Positions 44,101 to 53,732 of a DNA stretch of 64,000 nt are shown here, one piece after another (the stretch's first letter is position 1; the number at the start of each line of letters is the position of its first letter). A program made the position numbers and the translations under genes. The stretch spans positions 1 through 64,000 of the forward strand of contig NZ_KE384334.1 in the NCBI RefSeq assembly GCF_000425225.1, in the 5' to 3' direction. Under the pieces are notes generated by a model. That model ran no database searches. It was not told the origin of the DNA and saw only the letters and a program-made list of their open reading frames with translations. The DNA is from Pontibacillus marinus BH030004 = DSM 16465 (GTDB taxonomy: Bacteria; Bacillota; Bacilli; Bacillales; BH030062).

Positions 44101-44205
44101 CCGAATCCTCCTATGTTTTGTCAGCAAAATTTCTTCAAGCTTTATTAAAGTTTAGAAAAAGGGGGAGGAAGATACAACGACCTAATTATGACCTTTTATG
44201 TAAAA

Positions 44206-44232
44206 GGGTTGCCTCCATTAAAAGACAACCCC
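44206..44232 (-). terminator. Terminator of the surface-protein gene
   Basis: GGGTTG and CAACCC pair across a short loop and are followed on the minus strand by TTTT. Confidence 0.6.
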
Positions 44233-44238
44233 CTGAGC

Positions 44239-47028
44239 TTATTTTTTGATTTCTAGTAATGCTGGGTTATCATTTTCTTTACTATGAATCGGAACTAATC
44301 GATCTTTTAGAGCTTCATCAGATAAACGGAAGCTAAGGGTATCGATATTTTCTAATTGAGAGACCCATTCTGTAACATCAAGTTGATACCAAGCGGCACC
44401 AGAGATATCGATCTGCCCCAACTTCGTGAACGCTTGTGGATCTGGCTGTGTATTCCATGTGATCGTCCCCTCATCCCATGATGTGTCCTGAGCTCCATAG
44501 ACGGATACAGGAACACTTGGAACTTCTGGATCACTTATGTCACGATCTACGTAAATTTTGAGTATTACGCTTTTGGTATCTGTTAAGGATGATTGGTTAT
44601 TTGAAAACTGGATAAAACTCATTCGGTCATAGTTCTGTATAGTTTCTTCAAGCCCCTTTACCTTTAATATGGCGTCACTCCCATAGTTCGTATCTCCATA
44701 CGAGTCACTCCGGACATGAGCATCTTGGCTTGCTGAAATACTTTCAAGGGACCAGGTAGTGGATAAGTCATAGAGAACATCACTTGCTGAAGCCCAATAA
44801 TACTCATTTGCAGCAATGGTATTCACTTTGAATCCAATTTTCCCTTTGTTTGTGCCGAAAGATTCTGATGTAAACGTAATCTCTCCGTTTTCATCAGTTG
44901 TGCCACTAACCACTTTGCCGCTCAGATACTCAAAACGACCGCTTATGTTCGCTATTACAGGTGATTTCGTCTTTTGATCGATGACTTGTAAGGAGACATG
45001 TGCTTTTCCATTTTCATAGGTTATCGAAGCATCTCCGATTATCATTGGGTTTAAGCTTGATGATTGTGTTGTCGTAGAAGTAACGGATGAAACTGGACCA
45101 ATGTTTCCTCTCACATCTACAGCTGCCACTTTGTAATAGTAGGTGGTGTCTGCCATCAAACCGCTATCTACAAAAGATAATCTTCTACTAGAACCAGCTA
45201 AGTTACTCTCATTAGGAGTGAATTCAGCATTGAGACCACGATAAATGTTATAATGTTCCACTTCGTAATTGTCATAAGCTCTTCCATAGTCTAAAAGAAT
45301 AGATTGATAACTAAGTGTTGATGCATTTGGTTGACGATCCACCATGGATGGAGGATCAGTATCATGCGGCGGTTGCCATAACACACCGTCACTACTCCAT
45401 TCAGATGGTAAGTAACGGATCGTGTCATAATGATGTAGAGCGATCCCTCCGAAAGAGCTATACCCATTCATGGAGGCATACACTTTATCCAGTTCCGCTT
45501 CCATGTACGTTCTGCCTTCTTCTCTGAAGGAAATGAGCTCTGGATCTCCTCCATCGGCAATGTCCTTGGTTTCGACACCAATCACAACAGAGTTTGGTTT
45601 ACCGATCGTTTCGGCATATTCGATTTCACCTCGGGCTCTTTCAATAATGCCGTTTGACCTTTCGGCAAAATCGCGATAATCCATGATCGAAATATAATCA
45701 AGGATATCTTGGATATGTTGGGATAGCCATTTTGTTTGTTCAGCGCCTTCTTCAAGTTTTGGTCCCCATGTAATGGCTTCAGCGTATTGTGAGCTATCAT
45801 ACCAGTTTGGAATGGCTGCTCCAATCAACAAGCTTGAATCGGAAACTTTTTTCAGATTCACCGTTTTCTCTAATAAATCGAGATACTGAAGCTGTAAGGA
45901 AGGTTTTTCTGTCTTAAATTGAGAGGCAATATAGGGCTCAATATCAATGTTCACCCCATCAAATTGTTCAGCTTGTTTGGAAGAGAGGTTATAGTTAATA
46001 ATGTTTTCAACTTCTTTTAGTGCTACATCATGATATCTTTCAAAAGCTCCAAAGTGAGGTGGTTTGGTGCCCCCAGCAATGAGCGCGTGAATTTTATAGC
46101 CATTGTCGTGTGCCCAGGAGATGAGGTCCCGAACTCGATCTCTTTCGTCTTCTAACATATCAACACCGAAGTACTCATCTACCCCTAAATACAACGTTGT
46201 AATCGGGTCTTGGTTAAATGTTGTGGTGTCCTTTGCCATTGCATCTAATACCTTTCGAGACCCTTCATTGAAAATTAAATTGTAAGATGCATTTTCCCAG
46301 ATCCACATCGCACGGTCTTGTTTTTCAAAATTCGTAGAGGATGGTCTCCCTTCCCCTGTTCTCACATAGACCGTTGAACTATAACCTGTATTCCCGATAG
46401 AATCCACAGCCTTCGCTTCTAAACTATATGTCTTGTCTTTATCCATAGGGAGTTTAAGTTGATGAGAATAGTTATTTTGGTTTTGTTTTTGAGCAGAGAC
46501 CCATTCATTACCATTAATTCGAATATAGACCGCTTCAATTGTATTTTTCCCTGAGGCATTGATGTTGACCTTAGTATGCTTTTTTATCGTTGTATTGGTT
46601 TCTGGATCGAGGATTGTTACAGCAGGTATGTTCGCTTTTTTATTATCCACGGAGAGTAGGACTGGTTCAGACCATGAAGTATATCTTGTTAAGGTGTTCG
46701 TTCCTCTTGCTACAATTTCGATTTCGCCGTCATAAGGACGTGTATCTAGCTCATAGTACCATTCCCCTGTATGGGTTTGGCTTGAATCTGGAACCATCTG
46801 AGCTTGTGAAACCTTCATGCCATCAATAATAAGTTGAATGTTTGAAACATCTGAGTAAGACCCTGATATTCGTACAGTCCCAACTGGTAAATTGGCTCCA
46901 CTATCATGTGATGTAATGGTTAAAGAAGATACAGCATACCCCGTGTTAGGGGTAACACCGTTGAAGAATAGAAGAGGGAGTAACAATACAAAAGCAACCA
47001 TCAGTCTAAGTCGTATCCATTTTTTCAT
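44239..47028 (-). CDS. Secreted multidomain glycan-active protein with CBM96-like domain
   Basis: 929 residues with a signal peptide (basic start, then a run of leucines, cleavage near GYA). Two Ig-like modules (about 30-220), a TIM-barrel (about 230-540; FDGVNIDIEPYI with acidic pair, and ISIMDYRDFAERSNG), an FnIII domain (about 560-660; YYYKVAAVDVRGNIGP), an Ig-like region and a C-terminal DNRLRE/CBM96-type domain (SQDAHVRSDSYGDTNYGSD). It is probably an extracellular glycosidase-like enzyme that grips and trims the polysaccharide before uptake. The barrel's family is not assigned by me. No cell-wall anchor is visible. Confidence 0.75.
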   Translation of the reverse strand: MKKWIRLRLMVAFVLLLPLLFFNGVTPNTGYAVSSLTITSHDSGANLPVGTVRISGSYSDVSNIQLIIDGMKVSQAQMVPDSSQTHTGEWYYELDTRPYDGEIEIVARGTNTLTRYTSWSEPVLLSVDNKKANIPAVTILDPETNTTIKKHTKVNINASGKNTIEAVYIRINGNEWVSAQKQNQNNYSHQLKLPMDKDKTYSLEAKAVDSIGNTGYSSTVYVRTGEGRPSSTNFEKQDRAMWIWENASYNLIFNEGSRKVLDAMAKDTTTFNQDPITTLYLGVDEYFGVDMLEDERDRVRDLISWAHDNGYKIHALIAGGTKPPHFGAFERYHDVALKEVENIINYNLSSKQAEQFDGVNIDIEPYIASQFKTEKPSLQLQYLDLLEKTVNLKKVSDSSLLIGAAIPNWYDSSQYAEAITWGPKLEEGAEQTKWLSQHIQDILDYISIMDYRDFAERSNGIIERARGEIEYAETIGKPNSVVIGVETKDIADGGDPELISFREEGRTYMEAELDKVYASMNGYSSFGGIALHHYDTIRYLPSEWSSDGVLWQPPHDTDPPSMVDRQPNASTLSYQSILLDYGRAYDNYEVEHYNIYRGLNAEFTPNESNLAGSSRRLSFVDSGLMADTTYYYKVAAVDVRGNIGPVSSVTSTTTQSSSLNPMIIGDASITYENGKAHVSLQVIDQKTKSPVIANISGRFEYLSGKVVSGTTDENGEITFTSESFGTNKGKIGFKVNTIAANEYYWASASDVLYDLSTTWSLESISASQDAHVRSDSYGDTNYGSDAILKVKGLEETIQNYDRMSFIQFSNNQSSLTDTKSVILKIYVDRDISDPEVPSVPVSVYGAQDTSWDEGTITWNTQPDPQAFTKLGQIDISGAAWYQLDVTEWVSQLENIDTLSFRLSDEALKDRLVPIHSKENDNPALLEIKK

Positions 47029-47065
47029 AGAAAGACCACCTTATCCTTAAATTTTGAATACAAAA

Positions 47066-47103
47066 AACCATAAATCCACCACCTTTACGATGAATTTATG
47101 GTT
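47066..47103 (-). terminator. Terminator of the aldolase/epimerase pair
   Basis: AACCATAAAT and ATTTATGGTT form a 10-bp stem followed on the minus strand by TTTTTTG. Confidence 0.7.
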
Positions 47104-47174
47104 CATATTTTGAATATAGACTGACCGTTAAATGTCCTTTAATAGAAATGGTTATTTAGCACTATACTAGTTTT

Positions 47175-48251
47175 CTATTGAACACTAGATTGTTTAGATA
47201 GCCACTTTTGTAAGTTCGCTTCCACAAAATCGTCATCCGTAAGGTGGTGGTATTGCGCATATATGCGTTCGATTTCTTCTGATTGTTTAGGGCTTAAGAC
47301 ATCATGATCACTTAGACATGTGTTTGCTGCCAGAAGACCTTGCCTTCTTAACACTTCATTGATCCCTGCAATACACCCCTTAAATTGATGAGCAGCGTCA
47401 AAGAGAGCCGCGTTACTATCGGTCACTTGAGTAGCGGTAGTCAGTAACGTTGTAGGAAGAACCAGATGATTACGAACTTTCTTTAACTCCTCAAATTGTT
47501 CTACAGCTTTCGAGGTCCATACAGCCCAGTGACCTAGCAGACCACCTACAATGGGCTTTGTTACAGGGCTGCCATCAACTATAAATTCATATTTCGTAAG
47601 CAGATCTACGACTATATTGTCATCATTACCTGTATAAAGAGCAATTTCATCTCGACGACTTGAATGACACACAGCCCTCACAACATCCAGGGTTTGATAG
47701 CGGTTAAAAGGGGCCATTTTGATCGCACATACCCCTTCAATTTCAGCGAATTGTTCCCAGAATTCATAGCTGAATGTTCTTCCTCCTACAGACGGTTGAA
47801 GATAGAATCCGAATACCGGGATGACTTTAGCAATCTGTTTAATGCGCTCTAGGTGCTCACTTTCAGATAAATCAAGTCCTCCCATACTTACGAGTCCAAA
47901 ATCATACCCTATGTCTTTTGAAAAAGTAGCTTCTGAAACCGCCTGATCGGTTGGTCCACAAATTCCTGCTACTTTCAAAAAAGGGCGATCTAGATTGGCA
48001 TGTTCAACTTCTTCAATAGCCATTTTGAGAACCTTTTTATATAAATCTATCTCAGGGTCTCGTATTTCAAATTGTGTGGTGTGTACACCTACGGCTATCC
48101 CTCCCGCTCCACTATCCATATAATATCTAGTTAATGCGCGTTGCCTCGTTTCATCTAGAGTTTTGCTCTTCGTCAAAGCTAAGGGGTGAGCTGGAATAAC
48201 CGTTCCTTCATGAAGCAATGTCCATTTCTCTTGTGATAGACGTGTATCCAC
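47175..48251 (-). CDS. DapA-family (dihydrodipicolinate synthase-like) aldolase
   Basis: 358 residues, longer than DHDPS (about 290). A class I aldolase barrel: GAGGIAVGVHTTQF near the start and VCAIKMAPFNRYQ with the probable Schiff-base lysine. Such enzymes split or form bonds with pyruvate, and in sugar acid operons they cleave 2-keto-3-deoxy acids. The GTG start follows the epimerase stop without a gap, so the two are translationally coupled. Confidence 0.8.
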   Translation of the reverse strand: MDTRLSQEKWTLLHEGTVIPAHPLALTKSKTLDETRQRALTRYYMDSGAGGIAVGVHTTQFEIRDPEIDLYKKVLKMAIEEVEHANLDRPFLKVAGICGPTDQAVSEATFSKDIGYDFGLVSMGGLDLSESEHLERIKQIAKVIPVFGFYLQPSVGGRTFSYEFWEQFAEIEGVCAIKMAPFNRYQTLDVVRAVCHSSRRDEIALYTGNDDNIVVDLLTKYEFIVDGSPVTKPIVGGLLGHWAVWTSKAVEQFEELKKVRNHLVLPTTLLTTATQVTDSNAALFDAAHQFKGCIAGINEVLRRQGLLAANTCLSDHDVLSPKQSEEIERIYAQYHHLTDDDFVEANLQKWLSKQSSVQ

Positions 48252-49268
48252 TTAAAACTTCCCCTCCCTTTCTTGGAAATGGGTAGGTTTGTCAATTACT
48301 TCCCCATCATTTTCAATCCACCCTGCTGTCCATTCAATCATTTCGCGAATTGTAACGCTTGGATATCCAAATAGCTTATGAGCTTTTGATGCATTACTCA
48401 ATAAAGCAGTGTTTTGCTCTTTTCCGATTATATAAGGTTTTGTATTAAATAACTCTCCAAATCTTTCAGCAGCCCATCGAATGGACATCGTTTCAGGACC
48501 TGTGACATTAAGTGTTTCTGGCGGTGAGCTACAATACAGTAAAGAACGAATGGCCATTTCATTGGCATCCCCTTGCCAAATGACATTCGCATGGCCCATC
48601 GTTACGTCAACAGGTTTTCCTTCTTTGACGGCTTTTGCAATTTCAAGTAGGACCCCATAACGAAGATCGATTGCATAGTTCAAACGGAAATGAAGTTGTG
48701 GAATGTTATATTTGTGTGAGAAATAGGTAAATACACGTTCACGACCAAGGCACGACTGAGCATACTCGCCAACTGGACCTGTGGGATGTTCTTCTGATAC
48801 TCCTCCGTTGACGACCGGAGAAAGAGGATAGACATTTCCAGTTGAAAACGATACAATACGAGAGTTTTTAAATCTCTCTGCAACACGACCAGGTAAATAA
48901 GCATTCATCGCCCATGTAAAATGTTCATTCCCCGTAGTTCCGAATTTATGTCCCACCATATATATGATATTTTTCACATCAGGCAATTCTTTTAGCTGCT
49001 GGTCGTCCATTAGGTCCGCAGCAATTGTCTCAATGCCACACCCTTCAAGTTCTCGTTGAAGTGAACCTTTAGAGAATCTAGACACAGCATAGATCCTCTT
49101 TGGGTTTTGAGATGCATTTACTGCATTTTTAGCAAGTTTGGCTAAGGTAGGACCCATTTTCCCTCCTACGCCTAATATCATGATATCTCCATCAAGTAAG
49201 GACAGATCTCGTATTAAACTGACAGATGGTTCACACATTTTTTGCTCTAAATCAAGAATGTTATTCAC
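48252..49268 (-). CDS. NAD-dependent epimerase/dehydratase
   Basis: 338 residues. MILGVGGKMGPTLAKLA is a variant Rossmann loop (GxGGxxG), and VSFSTGNVYP and YAQSCLGRE hold the catalytic Ser/Thr and Tyr; the usual YxxxK lysine is replaced (YAQSC). This could alter the reaction or indicate a variant subfamily. It is preceded by a Gly-rich start GTG 49268 with GAGGGGG. It pairs with the aldolase. Confidence 0.78.
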   Translation of the reverse strand: MNNILDLEQKMCEPSVSLIRDLSLLDGDIMILGVGGKMGPTLAKLAKNAVNASQNPKRIYAVSRFSKGSLQRELEGCGIETIAADLMDDQQLKELPDVKNIIYMVGHKFGTTGNEHFTWAMNAYLPGRVAERFKNSRIVSFSTGNVYPLSPVVNGGVSEEHPTGPVGEYAQSCLGRERVFTYFSHKYNIPQLHFRLNYAIDLRYGVLLEIAKAVKEGKPVDVTMGHANVIWQGDANEMAIRSLLYCSSPPETLNVTGPETMSIRWAAERFGELFNTKPYIIGKEQNTALLSNASKAHKLFGYPSVTIREMIEWTAGWIENDGEVIDKPTHFQEREGKF

Positions 49269-49388
49269 TATATTAGCCCCCTCCTATCCCATTTACCTTC
49301 ATCTTATGGGAAGGATTGAAGGGGAACAATGTCTTTAATAGGACCTTAATTCTTAATGGAGTTTCTTGTTGTATTAAACTTCATAAAA

Positions 49389-49417
49389 AAAACACGCATC
49401 CAATCGGAAACGTGTCT
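49389..49417 (-). terminator. Terminator of the riboswitch-controlled gene
   Basis: ACACG and CGTGT form a short stem followed on the minus strand by eight T. Confidence 0.55.
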
Positions 49418-49423
49418 CTTGAT

Positions 49424-50164
49424 TTAAGCTTTATTGTAATGATCAGGAGATACTTGATAATCAGGATTACTAGCTTCATAGCCATCATATGTGTTTACGC
49501 TTGTGTCACCATCACCATCTCTCCAGTATCCTTCTATCCACTGTCCATCTCTCCAATGGCCCTCAACCCAATGAGCGTCTACATGGTGTGAATTAGGATT
49601 TTCTACACTGATTGTTTCTTGTTCAACCTCTTGCATCAATGGAGTATGATTTGTGTTAGAATCAATTGCCACATTATTTGTTGGTGTTGTTACTCCATTA
49701 TTACCACCTTCGTTTCCATTAACATCGACAACATCCGCTACATCCAACAAACTAACACCTAAAGCACCAATGGCAGCAGTTTTCCCTAAATCTCTTGCTC
49801 CACGTTTCCAACGTTCTGGATCATCCTCTAGTAAACCTCCACCAACTTCGCCAGCACTTTTTGTCACGCCTTTTACAGTGCCATAAACTGCTCTTCCAGT
49901 GTTTCCTGCTCCTGTGCCGATATTATGAAATCCTTCATCTATTTTCGAGTCATCCTTGGTTATCATACCTTCTCCTATGTCCCATGCACCTTGTGTAACA
50001 TTCCCTAGTTGTTCTCCCATATATGTAGAAGACTTATAGATCCCTTCACCAACTTCACTTACAAACTTACTGCCTGTTACTTCTCCGACAACACCAACTG
50101 CTCCTCCTACTACACCGCCTGCTACTTGTCCAACACCTTTACCAAGATCTTTCCAAAAACTCAT
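49424..50164 (-). CDS. Gly-rich protein with Trp/His repeat tail, c-di-GMP controlled
   Basis: 246 residues, unrecognised. Residues 1-75 are Gly/Val-rich with heptad-like GxxxG repeats (GKGVGQVAGGVVGGAVG); residues 76-145 continue amphipathic; the tail has a tandem pattern HWVEGHWRDG / QWIEGYWRDG, similar to the YxWxxGxW repeat found in surface-associated proteins. No signal peptide is visible. The gene starts about 65 bases after a c-di-GMP-I riboswitch terminator, so its expression follows c-di-GMP level. A biofilm, motility or cell-surface role is inferred only from that. Confidence 0.75.
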   Translation of the reverse strand: MSFWKDLGKGVGQVAGGVVGGAVGVVGEVTGSKFVSEVGEGIYKSSTYMGEQLGNVTQGAWDIGEGMITKDDSKIDEGFHNIGTGAGNTGRAVYGTVKGVTKSAGEVGGGLLEDDPERWKRGARDLGKTAAIGALGVSLLDVADVVDVNGNEGGNNGVTTPTNNVAIDSNTNHTPLMQEVEQETISVENPNSHHVDAHWVEGHWRDGQWIEGYWRDGDGDTSVNTYDGYEASNPDYQVSPDHYNKA

Positions 50165-50228
50165 TCTGACACCATCTCCTATTATTTAATTTTAATCTTG
50201 ATTAGAATATATATTTAGATAATAAAAA

Positions 50229-50252
50229 AGCAACTCTAATATAATAGAGTTG
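50229..50252 (-). terminator. Riboswitch expression-platform terminator
   Basis: GCAACTCTA and TAGAGTTGC form a 9-bp stem followed on the minus strand by TTTTTT. Its GGCAAC side can instead pair with the GTTGCC at the aptamer's 3' end, giving an on/off switch. Confidence 0.75.
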
Positions 50253-50272
50253 CCAAAAACGTTATTTACACT

Positions 50273-50344
50273 TGGCAACCCGGCTATCATAGTCTACACA
50301 CCTTAGATCCGTGGCTTTGCGTCCTCATTTTTCAATGAGTTTGC
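50273..50344 (-). ncRNA. Cyclic-di-GMP-I (GEMM-I) riboswitch
   Basis: On the minus strand the sequence reads GGCAAACTCATTG, a hairpin, GACGCAAAGCCACGGA, a second hairpin, then GATAGCCGGGTTGCC. These are the conserved GEMM-I elements (GCAAAGCC with the ligand-binding G and A, and the AGCCGGGTTGCC partner). An intrinsic terminator follows at once, so it is a transcriptional switch for the Gly-rich gene. Confidence 0.9.
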
Positions 50345-50541
50345 CTTTATCTAATTTTCAGGTAATTATTACTAGGTATATTTTATTATAATAATAGAAA
50401 GATGGAAAGTATTTTTAGAAAAATATATCTAGATTATTTGATATTCCTCAATCTTTCCCTTATCCTATATCTACAAAAGATGTTTTTAAGATACTTGTTT
50501 TGGGTACATATTACTAAGGGCTAAAGTTGGGGGAATTGTTC

Positions 50542-50742
50542 TTGAAAAAGAAACTAAGTTATGTAGAAAAAGAATTATTTGAGAGGGAATTAAACAGACT
50601 TATACAATTACGTAAGCAGATAAACGAGACCACTTCACCTTATTTACCCCAGCTCGATTCTCAAATAGATTTACTCAAAAATGTACTCGAAGAATCAGAA
50701 ATGGATATAAAAATCTCATTTAATTCTTTAGAGAAACAATAA
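50542..50742 (+). CDS. Small helical protein
   Basis: 66 residues from TTG 50542, eight bases after GGGGGA. Highly charged with a heptad-like pattern (ELFERELNRLIQLRKQI; LDSQIDLLKNVLEESEMD), suggesting a helical hairpin. It resembles Spo0E-type phosphatases in size but lacks their signature. Own strong terminator at 50755. Confidence 0.6.
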   Translation: MKKKLSYVEKELFERELNRLIQLRKQINETTSPYLPQLDSQIDLLKNVLEESEMDIKISFNSLEKQ

Positions 50743-50754
50743 GTCATATAGACT

Positions 50755-50790
50755 AACAAGACACGTGCCTAATCGGGCACGTGTCTTGTT
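50755..50790 (+). terminator. Terminator of the small helical protein gene
   Basis: AACAAGACACGTGCC and GGCACGTGTCTTGTT form a perfect 15-bp stem followed by TT. Confidence 0.85.
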
Positions 50791-50810
50791 TTCGTAAAAA
50801 TGCCTTCGTA

Positions 50811-50868
50811 AAAGTGCCTGACCCCCACCACTTTAACGTGTTATCACAGTGGGGGTCAGGCACTTTTT
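50811..50868. repeat. GTGCCTGACCCCCAC hairpin repeat
   Basis: GTGCCTGACCCCCACCACT pairs with AGTGGGGGTCAGGCAC, flanked by A4 and T6. Related in its end (GTGCCTG...CAGGCAC) to copies A-D. It can also serve as the terminator of the VOC gene on the minus strand. Confidence 0.7.
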
Positions 50869-50879
50869 TAGGCACTTTT

Positions 50880-51530
50880 TTAATTTTGACCTATCAATCT
50901 CGCTTTGACAGGGTCATTTATATTAAATTCGTCTCCTAAATGAAATTTAACAGAGTTCAAACGTGTTTGTTCATCAGAACGAAAAACAAGGTTCCACTTT
51001 GGGTTTCCCATCTCGACTCTTTCACTATTTTGCTCAGCAATATTGAGATCCAAAATGTAACGAAGAGACTTGAGATCTTTTTCACTAAACGGCAATAGGA
51101 TTTCCATTGTTTTGATAAACGTATGCTCTTCTTCTGTTACAACCTCAGTTCTTTTCTGCAATTCGATCTTAAACTTCCATGGAGTAGAAATAAAAGTTCT
51201 TCGTTCACCTTCGCTGACTTTCCATCCTATTTCTTGTGCCTTTTCCACCGTTTGAGAGTACTCAGATTCATCAACCAAAATTCCAATATGGTCAAAGGTA
51301 TCTCGTTTCCCCTGACCAAATGTAATGTTGGTTTGTCCTTTAACCATTTGTATAATTCTAAATCGAACTTCTTCATCTCTAAAGTCTTCCCATTCCAAGG
51401 GAGGCTTAAAGGTTTGCATTTCCCCTTTATAATTCCCTACTCTTAGATTTGTTTCAAAACCTAACTCCTGATAAAACCTCTCCATCTCCTCCGGTTTATC
51501 TGTCCACCAATGATAATGAAATAATTGCAT
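50880..51530 (-). CDS. VOC (glyoxalase-fold) family protein
   Basis: 216 residues. The first half, MQLFHYHWWTDKPEEMERFYQ, and the following FDHILVDE-like segment (TFDHIGILVDE) fit the vicinal-oxygen-chelate fold. It probably binds a metal and a small ligand; substrate unknown. Cytoplasmic and transcribed alone. Confidence 0.72.
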   Translation of the reverse strand: MQLFHYHWWTDKPEEMERFYQELGFETNLRVGNYKGEMQTFKPPLEWEDFRDEEVRFRIIQMVKGQTNITFGQGKRDTFDHIGILVDESEYSQTVEKAQEIGWKVSEGERRTFISTPWKFKIELQKRTEVVTEEEHTFIKTMEILLPFSEKDLKSLRYILDLNIAEQNSERVEMGNPKWNLVFRSDEQTRLNSVKFHLGDEFNINDPVKARLIGQN

Positions 51531-51665
51531 GTAGAATCTCCCTTCACAAATTTTAATCTATTTATAAAGTACAACTCTTACTAGCTTCTTGCTTCAGGAC
51601 ATTGATGTAAGTTTATTACGACTTTTGACTGAGTTGTTTCTTAAATTTAACTTACAGCACACATC

Positions 51666-51695
51666 AAAAAAGATCACCTTCAAGTGATCTTTTTT
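51666..51695 (-). terminator. Terminator of the sulfur cluster
   Basis: AAAAAGATCAC and GTGATCTTTTTT form an 11-bp stem downstream of the tauE gene, also usable in the other direction. Confidence 0.8.
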
Positions 51696-51720
51696 ATCCT
51701 TCAATACCTAATGGTTCTTT

Positions 51721-52503
51721 CTAGAATCCTAAAAATTCACTCCAAATTTTTATGGCTGAACCTAAAATTAAGACAGCTAGAATTCCTTGAAGTATTTTTG
51801 TATTTACTTTTTTACCAGCATTTGCACCTAGTGGTGAAGCAAGTAAACTTGCCACGATCATAATAGCGGCTGGGATATATTCCACTTGGCCGGTTGTCAC
51901 TTTACCAATTGTCGCTCCAATTGATGATATAAAGGTGATTGCTAATGAGGTTGCAATTGTCATTCTCGTTGGGATTTTCAATACAACAAGCATAATGGGC
52001 ACAAGAATAAATGCCCCAGCCGCTCCTACAATTCCGGCACCAATTCCTACTATAAAAGCTAAAATTGCAGCTAACCACTTGTTAAAAGTCACTTCGTCAA
52101 GTGGAATATCGTCTTGGCCCTTACTCGGAATAAACATCATTATAGCTGCAATCGTAGCTAATCCTCCATAAACTAGGTTTACTGCATCCTCAGACATTAA
52201 CATTGATCCATATCCTCCAATAAAGCTTCCCGCTAAAATACTAATTCCCATATAAATAATTAGCGTTTTATTTAAATATCCACCTTTACGATAAGCCCAA
52301 ACGCCACCAATTGTTGCAAAAAATACTTGAACTGCACTAATTCCAGACACCTCATGAGCAGTAAAAGCCGTAAAACCAAGGAGAGGAGGAATATATAAAA
52401 GCATTGGATATTTTATAATTGATCCACCGATTCCAACCATTCCAGATACAAATGATCCAGCAAATCCGATAAGGAAAATGGTTAGTAGAAACATGAAGTC
52501 CAC
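51721..52503 (-). CDS. TauE/SafE-family sulfite/organosulfur exporter
   Basis: 260 residues, eight membrane helices in two repeats ([32 protein letters not shown]). Exports anions such as sulfite or sulfoacetate. The start is GTG 52503 with GGAGGAG. It is 80 bases after the rhodanese-MBL gene, and exports products of the enzymes before it (inference). Confidence 0.87.
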   Translation of the reverse strand: MDFMFLLTIFLIGFAGSFVSGMVGIGGSIIKYPMLLYIPPLLGFTAFTAHEVSGISAVQVFFATIGGVWAYRKGGYLNKTLIIYMGISILAGSFIGGYGSMLMSEDAVNLVYGGLATIAAIMMFIPSKGQDDIPLDEVTFNKWLAAILAFIVGIGAGIVGAAGAFILVPIMLVVLKIPTRMTIATSLAITFISSIGATIGKVTTGQVEYIPAAIMIVASLLASPLGANAGKKVNTKILQGILAVLILGSAIKIWSEFLGF

Positions 52504-52583
52504 CTATTACTCCTCCTTTAAACAATGAAGGGTACGTTAAGTACCCTTCAATTTAATTCATATTACACCAATTACTTTATTAA

Positions 52584-53714
52584 CTATTCTCGAATGGCAC
52601 AGCGATTTGGACCAATTTCCATTTCTCTTTGTTCTTCATCATCAGGGTTCTGTTTACCCATATTTGTCTTACGAATATTTTCATAAGAGTTTGGCTGTGG
52701 TGGTAAATTGTCTGTAACTGCACTTCTAAATTCACTTTCATCTTGAATGTTTAAGCCATGATTTTCTTTGAATAAAACACCTAATTTTTCAGACACACTA
52801 CCATCTTCATTCATTTCCTTGATCCCCATGTAATGAGCAGGAAGGACAAGTAAATCATCAGCAAGCTCTTTGTAACGTTCATAAAGGGTGTTTCTTAAAT
52901 CTCCTACCCAATCCTCTGCTTTTCCTGCTAAATCTGGGCGTCCAATAGAATCAATAAATAAAATATCTCCGGTCATTAAATATTGATCATCTACAATAAA
53001 TGACGTGCTTCCAATCGTATGACCAGGAGAGTATATGGCTTTAATTGTTACATCGCCAACGTTTACTTCATCCCCATCTTGAATAGGGGAATAATCAAAT
53101 GTAACTTCACCAGCATCTTTAGGTGGCAGATAGTACGTAGCTCCCGTTTTATCTGCAAGCCTTTTCCCGCCTGAAATATGGTCAGCATGCAAGTGCGTAT
53201 CAAGCACATGCTTAATCTTAATATTGTGTTGATTGATAAACTCATCATATTGCTCAATCATCCGGTTTGTATCGATAATTGCAGCTTCACCATTGGATTC
53301 GATGATATAAGACAAGCACCCTTTACCAATACGAACAAATTGGTGAAGACTACCACCTGATACATCTCCAATTTTAATGGGTTCTAGATGTTCACTATAG
53401 GCTTTCATGCCACCTTCAATCGAATAAACGTTATCATACCCTTCTTCTGCAATTTGTTCAGCAACAAACTGAGAGGAGCCACCTTTAGCACAAATCACAT
53501 AAATCGGTTCATCTTTGGGTATTTTATCCATTATCGGATCGATACCTTCCATTAAATCGAAATAGGGTTGATTAATGATTTCAACCGTTTCTCCCTCTAC
53601 CTTCCAATCATCAAAATCATCCGTGTTTCGCACGTCTAAAATAAATACACGTTCACCATTTAAAATTTTCTTAGTGATTTCTTTGACAGATATCCCTTTA
53701 ACATCTGCACTCAT
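52584..53714 (-). CDS. Rhodanese/metallo-beta-lactamase fusion (persulfide dioxygenase-like)
   Basis: About 376 residues from ATG 53714 (AAAGGTG upstream). N-terminal rhodanese with Cys75 in VICAKGGSS, then an MBL-fold domain with THLHADH (iron-binding His/Asp), GHTIGS and LPAHY. It resembles persulfide dioxygenases (ETHE1/CstB), which convert persulfides to sulfite. CstB has MBL first and rhodanese last; here the order is reversed. The C-terminus ends [11 protein letters not shown], a Cys-containing tail that may carry sulfur. Confidence 0.86.
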   Translation of the reverse strand: MSADVKGISVKEITKKILNGERVFILDVRNTDDFDDWKVEGETVEIINQPYFDLMEGIDPIMDKIPKDEPIYVICAKGGSSQFVAEQIAEEGYDNVYSIEGGMKAYSEHLEPIKIGDVSGGSLHQFVRIGKGCLSYIIESNGEAAIIDTNRMIEQYDEFINQHNIKIKHVLDTHLHADHISGGKRLADKTGATYYLPPKDAGEVTFDYSPIQDGDEVNVGDVTIKAIYSPGHTIGSTSFIVDDQYLMTGDILFIDSIGRPDLAGKAEDWVGDLRNTLYERYKELADDLLVLPAHYMGIKEMNEDGSVSEKLGVLFKENHGLNIQDESEFRSAVTDNLPPQPNSYENIRKTNMGKQNPDDEEQREMEIGPNRCAIRE

Positions 53715-53732
53715 AACATTCACACCTTTTCT

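Noticed and set aside
49424-50164. Phage tail or toxin gene
   Set aside because: The Gly-rich helices suggested it, but no phage genes surround it and a c-di-GMP riboswitch fits a surface role better.
50542-50742. Spo0E-family phosphatase
   Set aside because: Similar size and charge, but the SxxxD signature is not in the right place.
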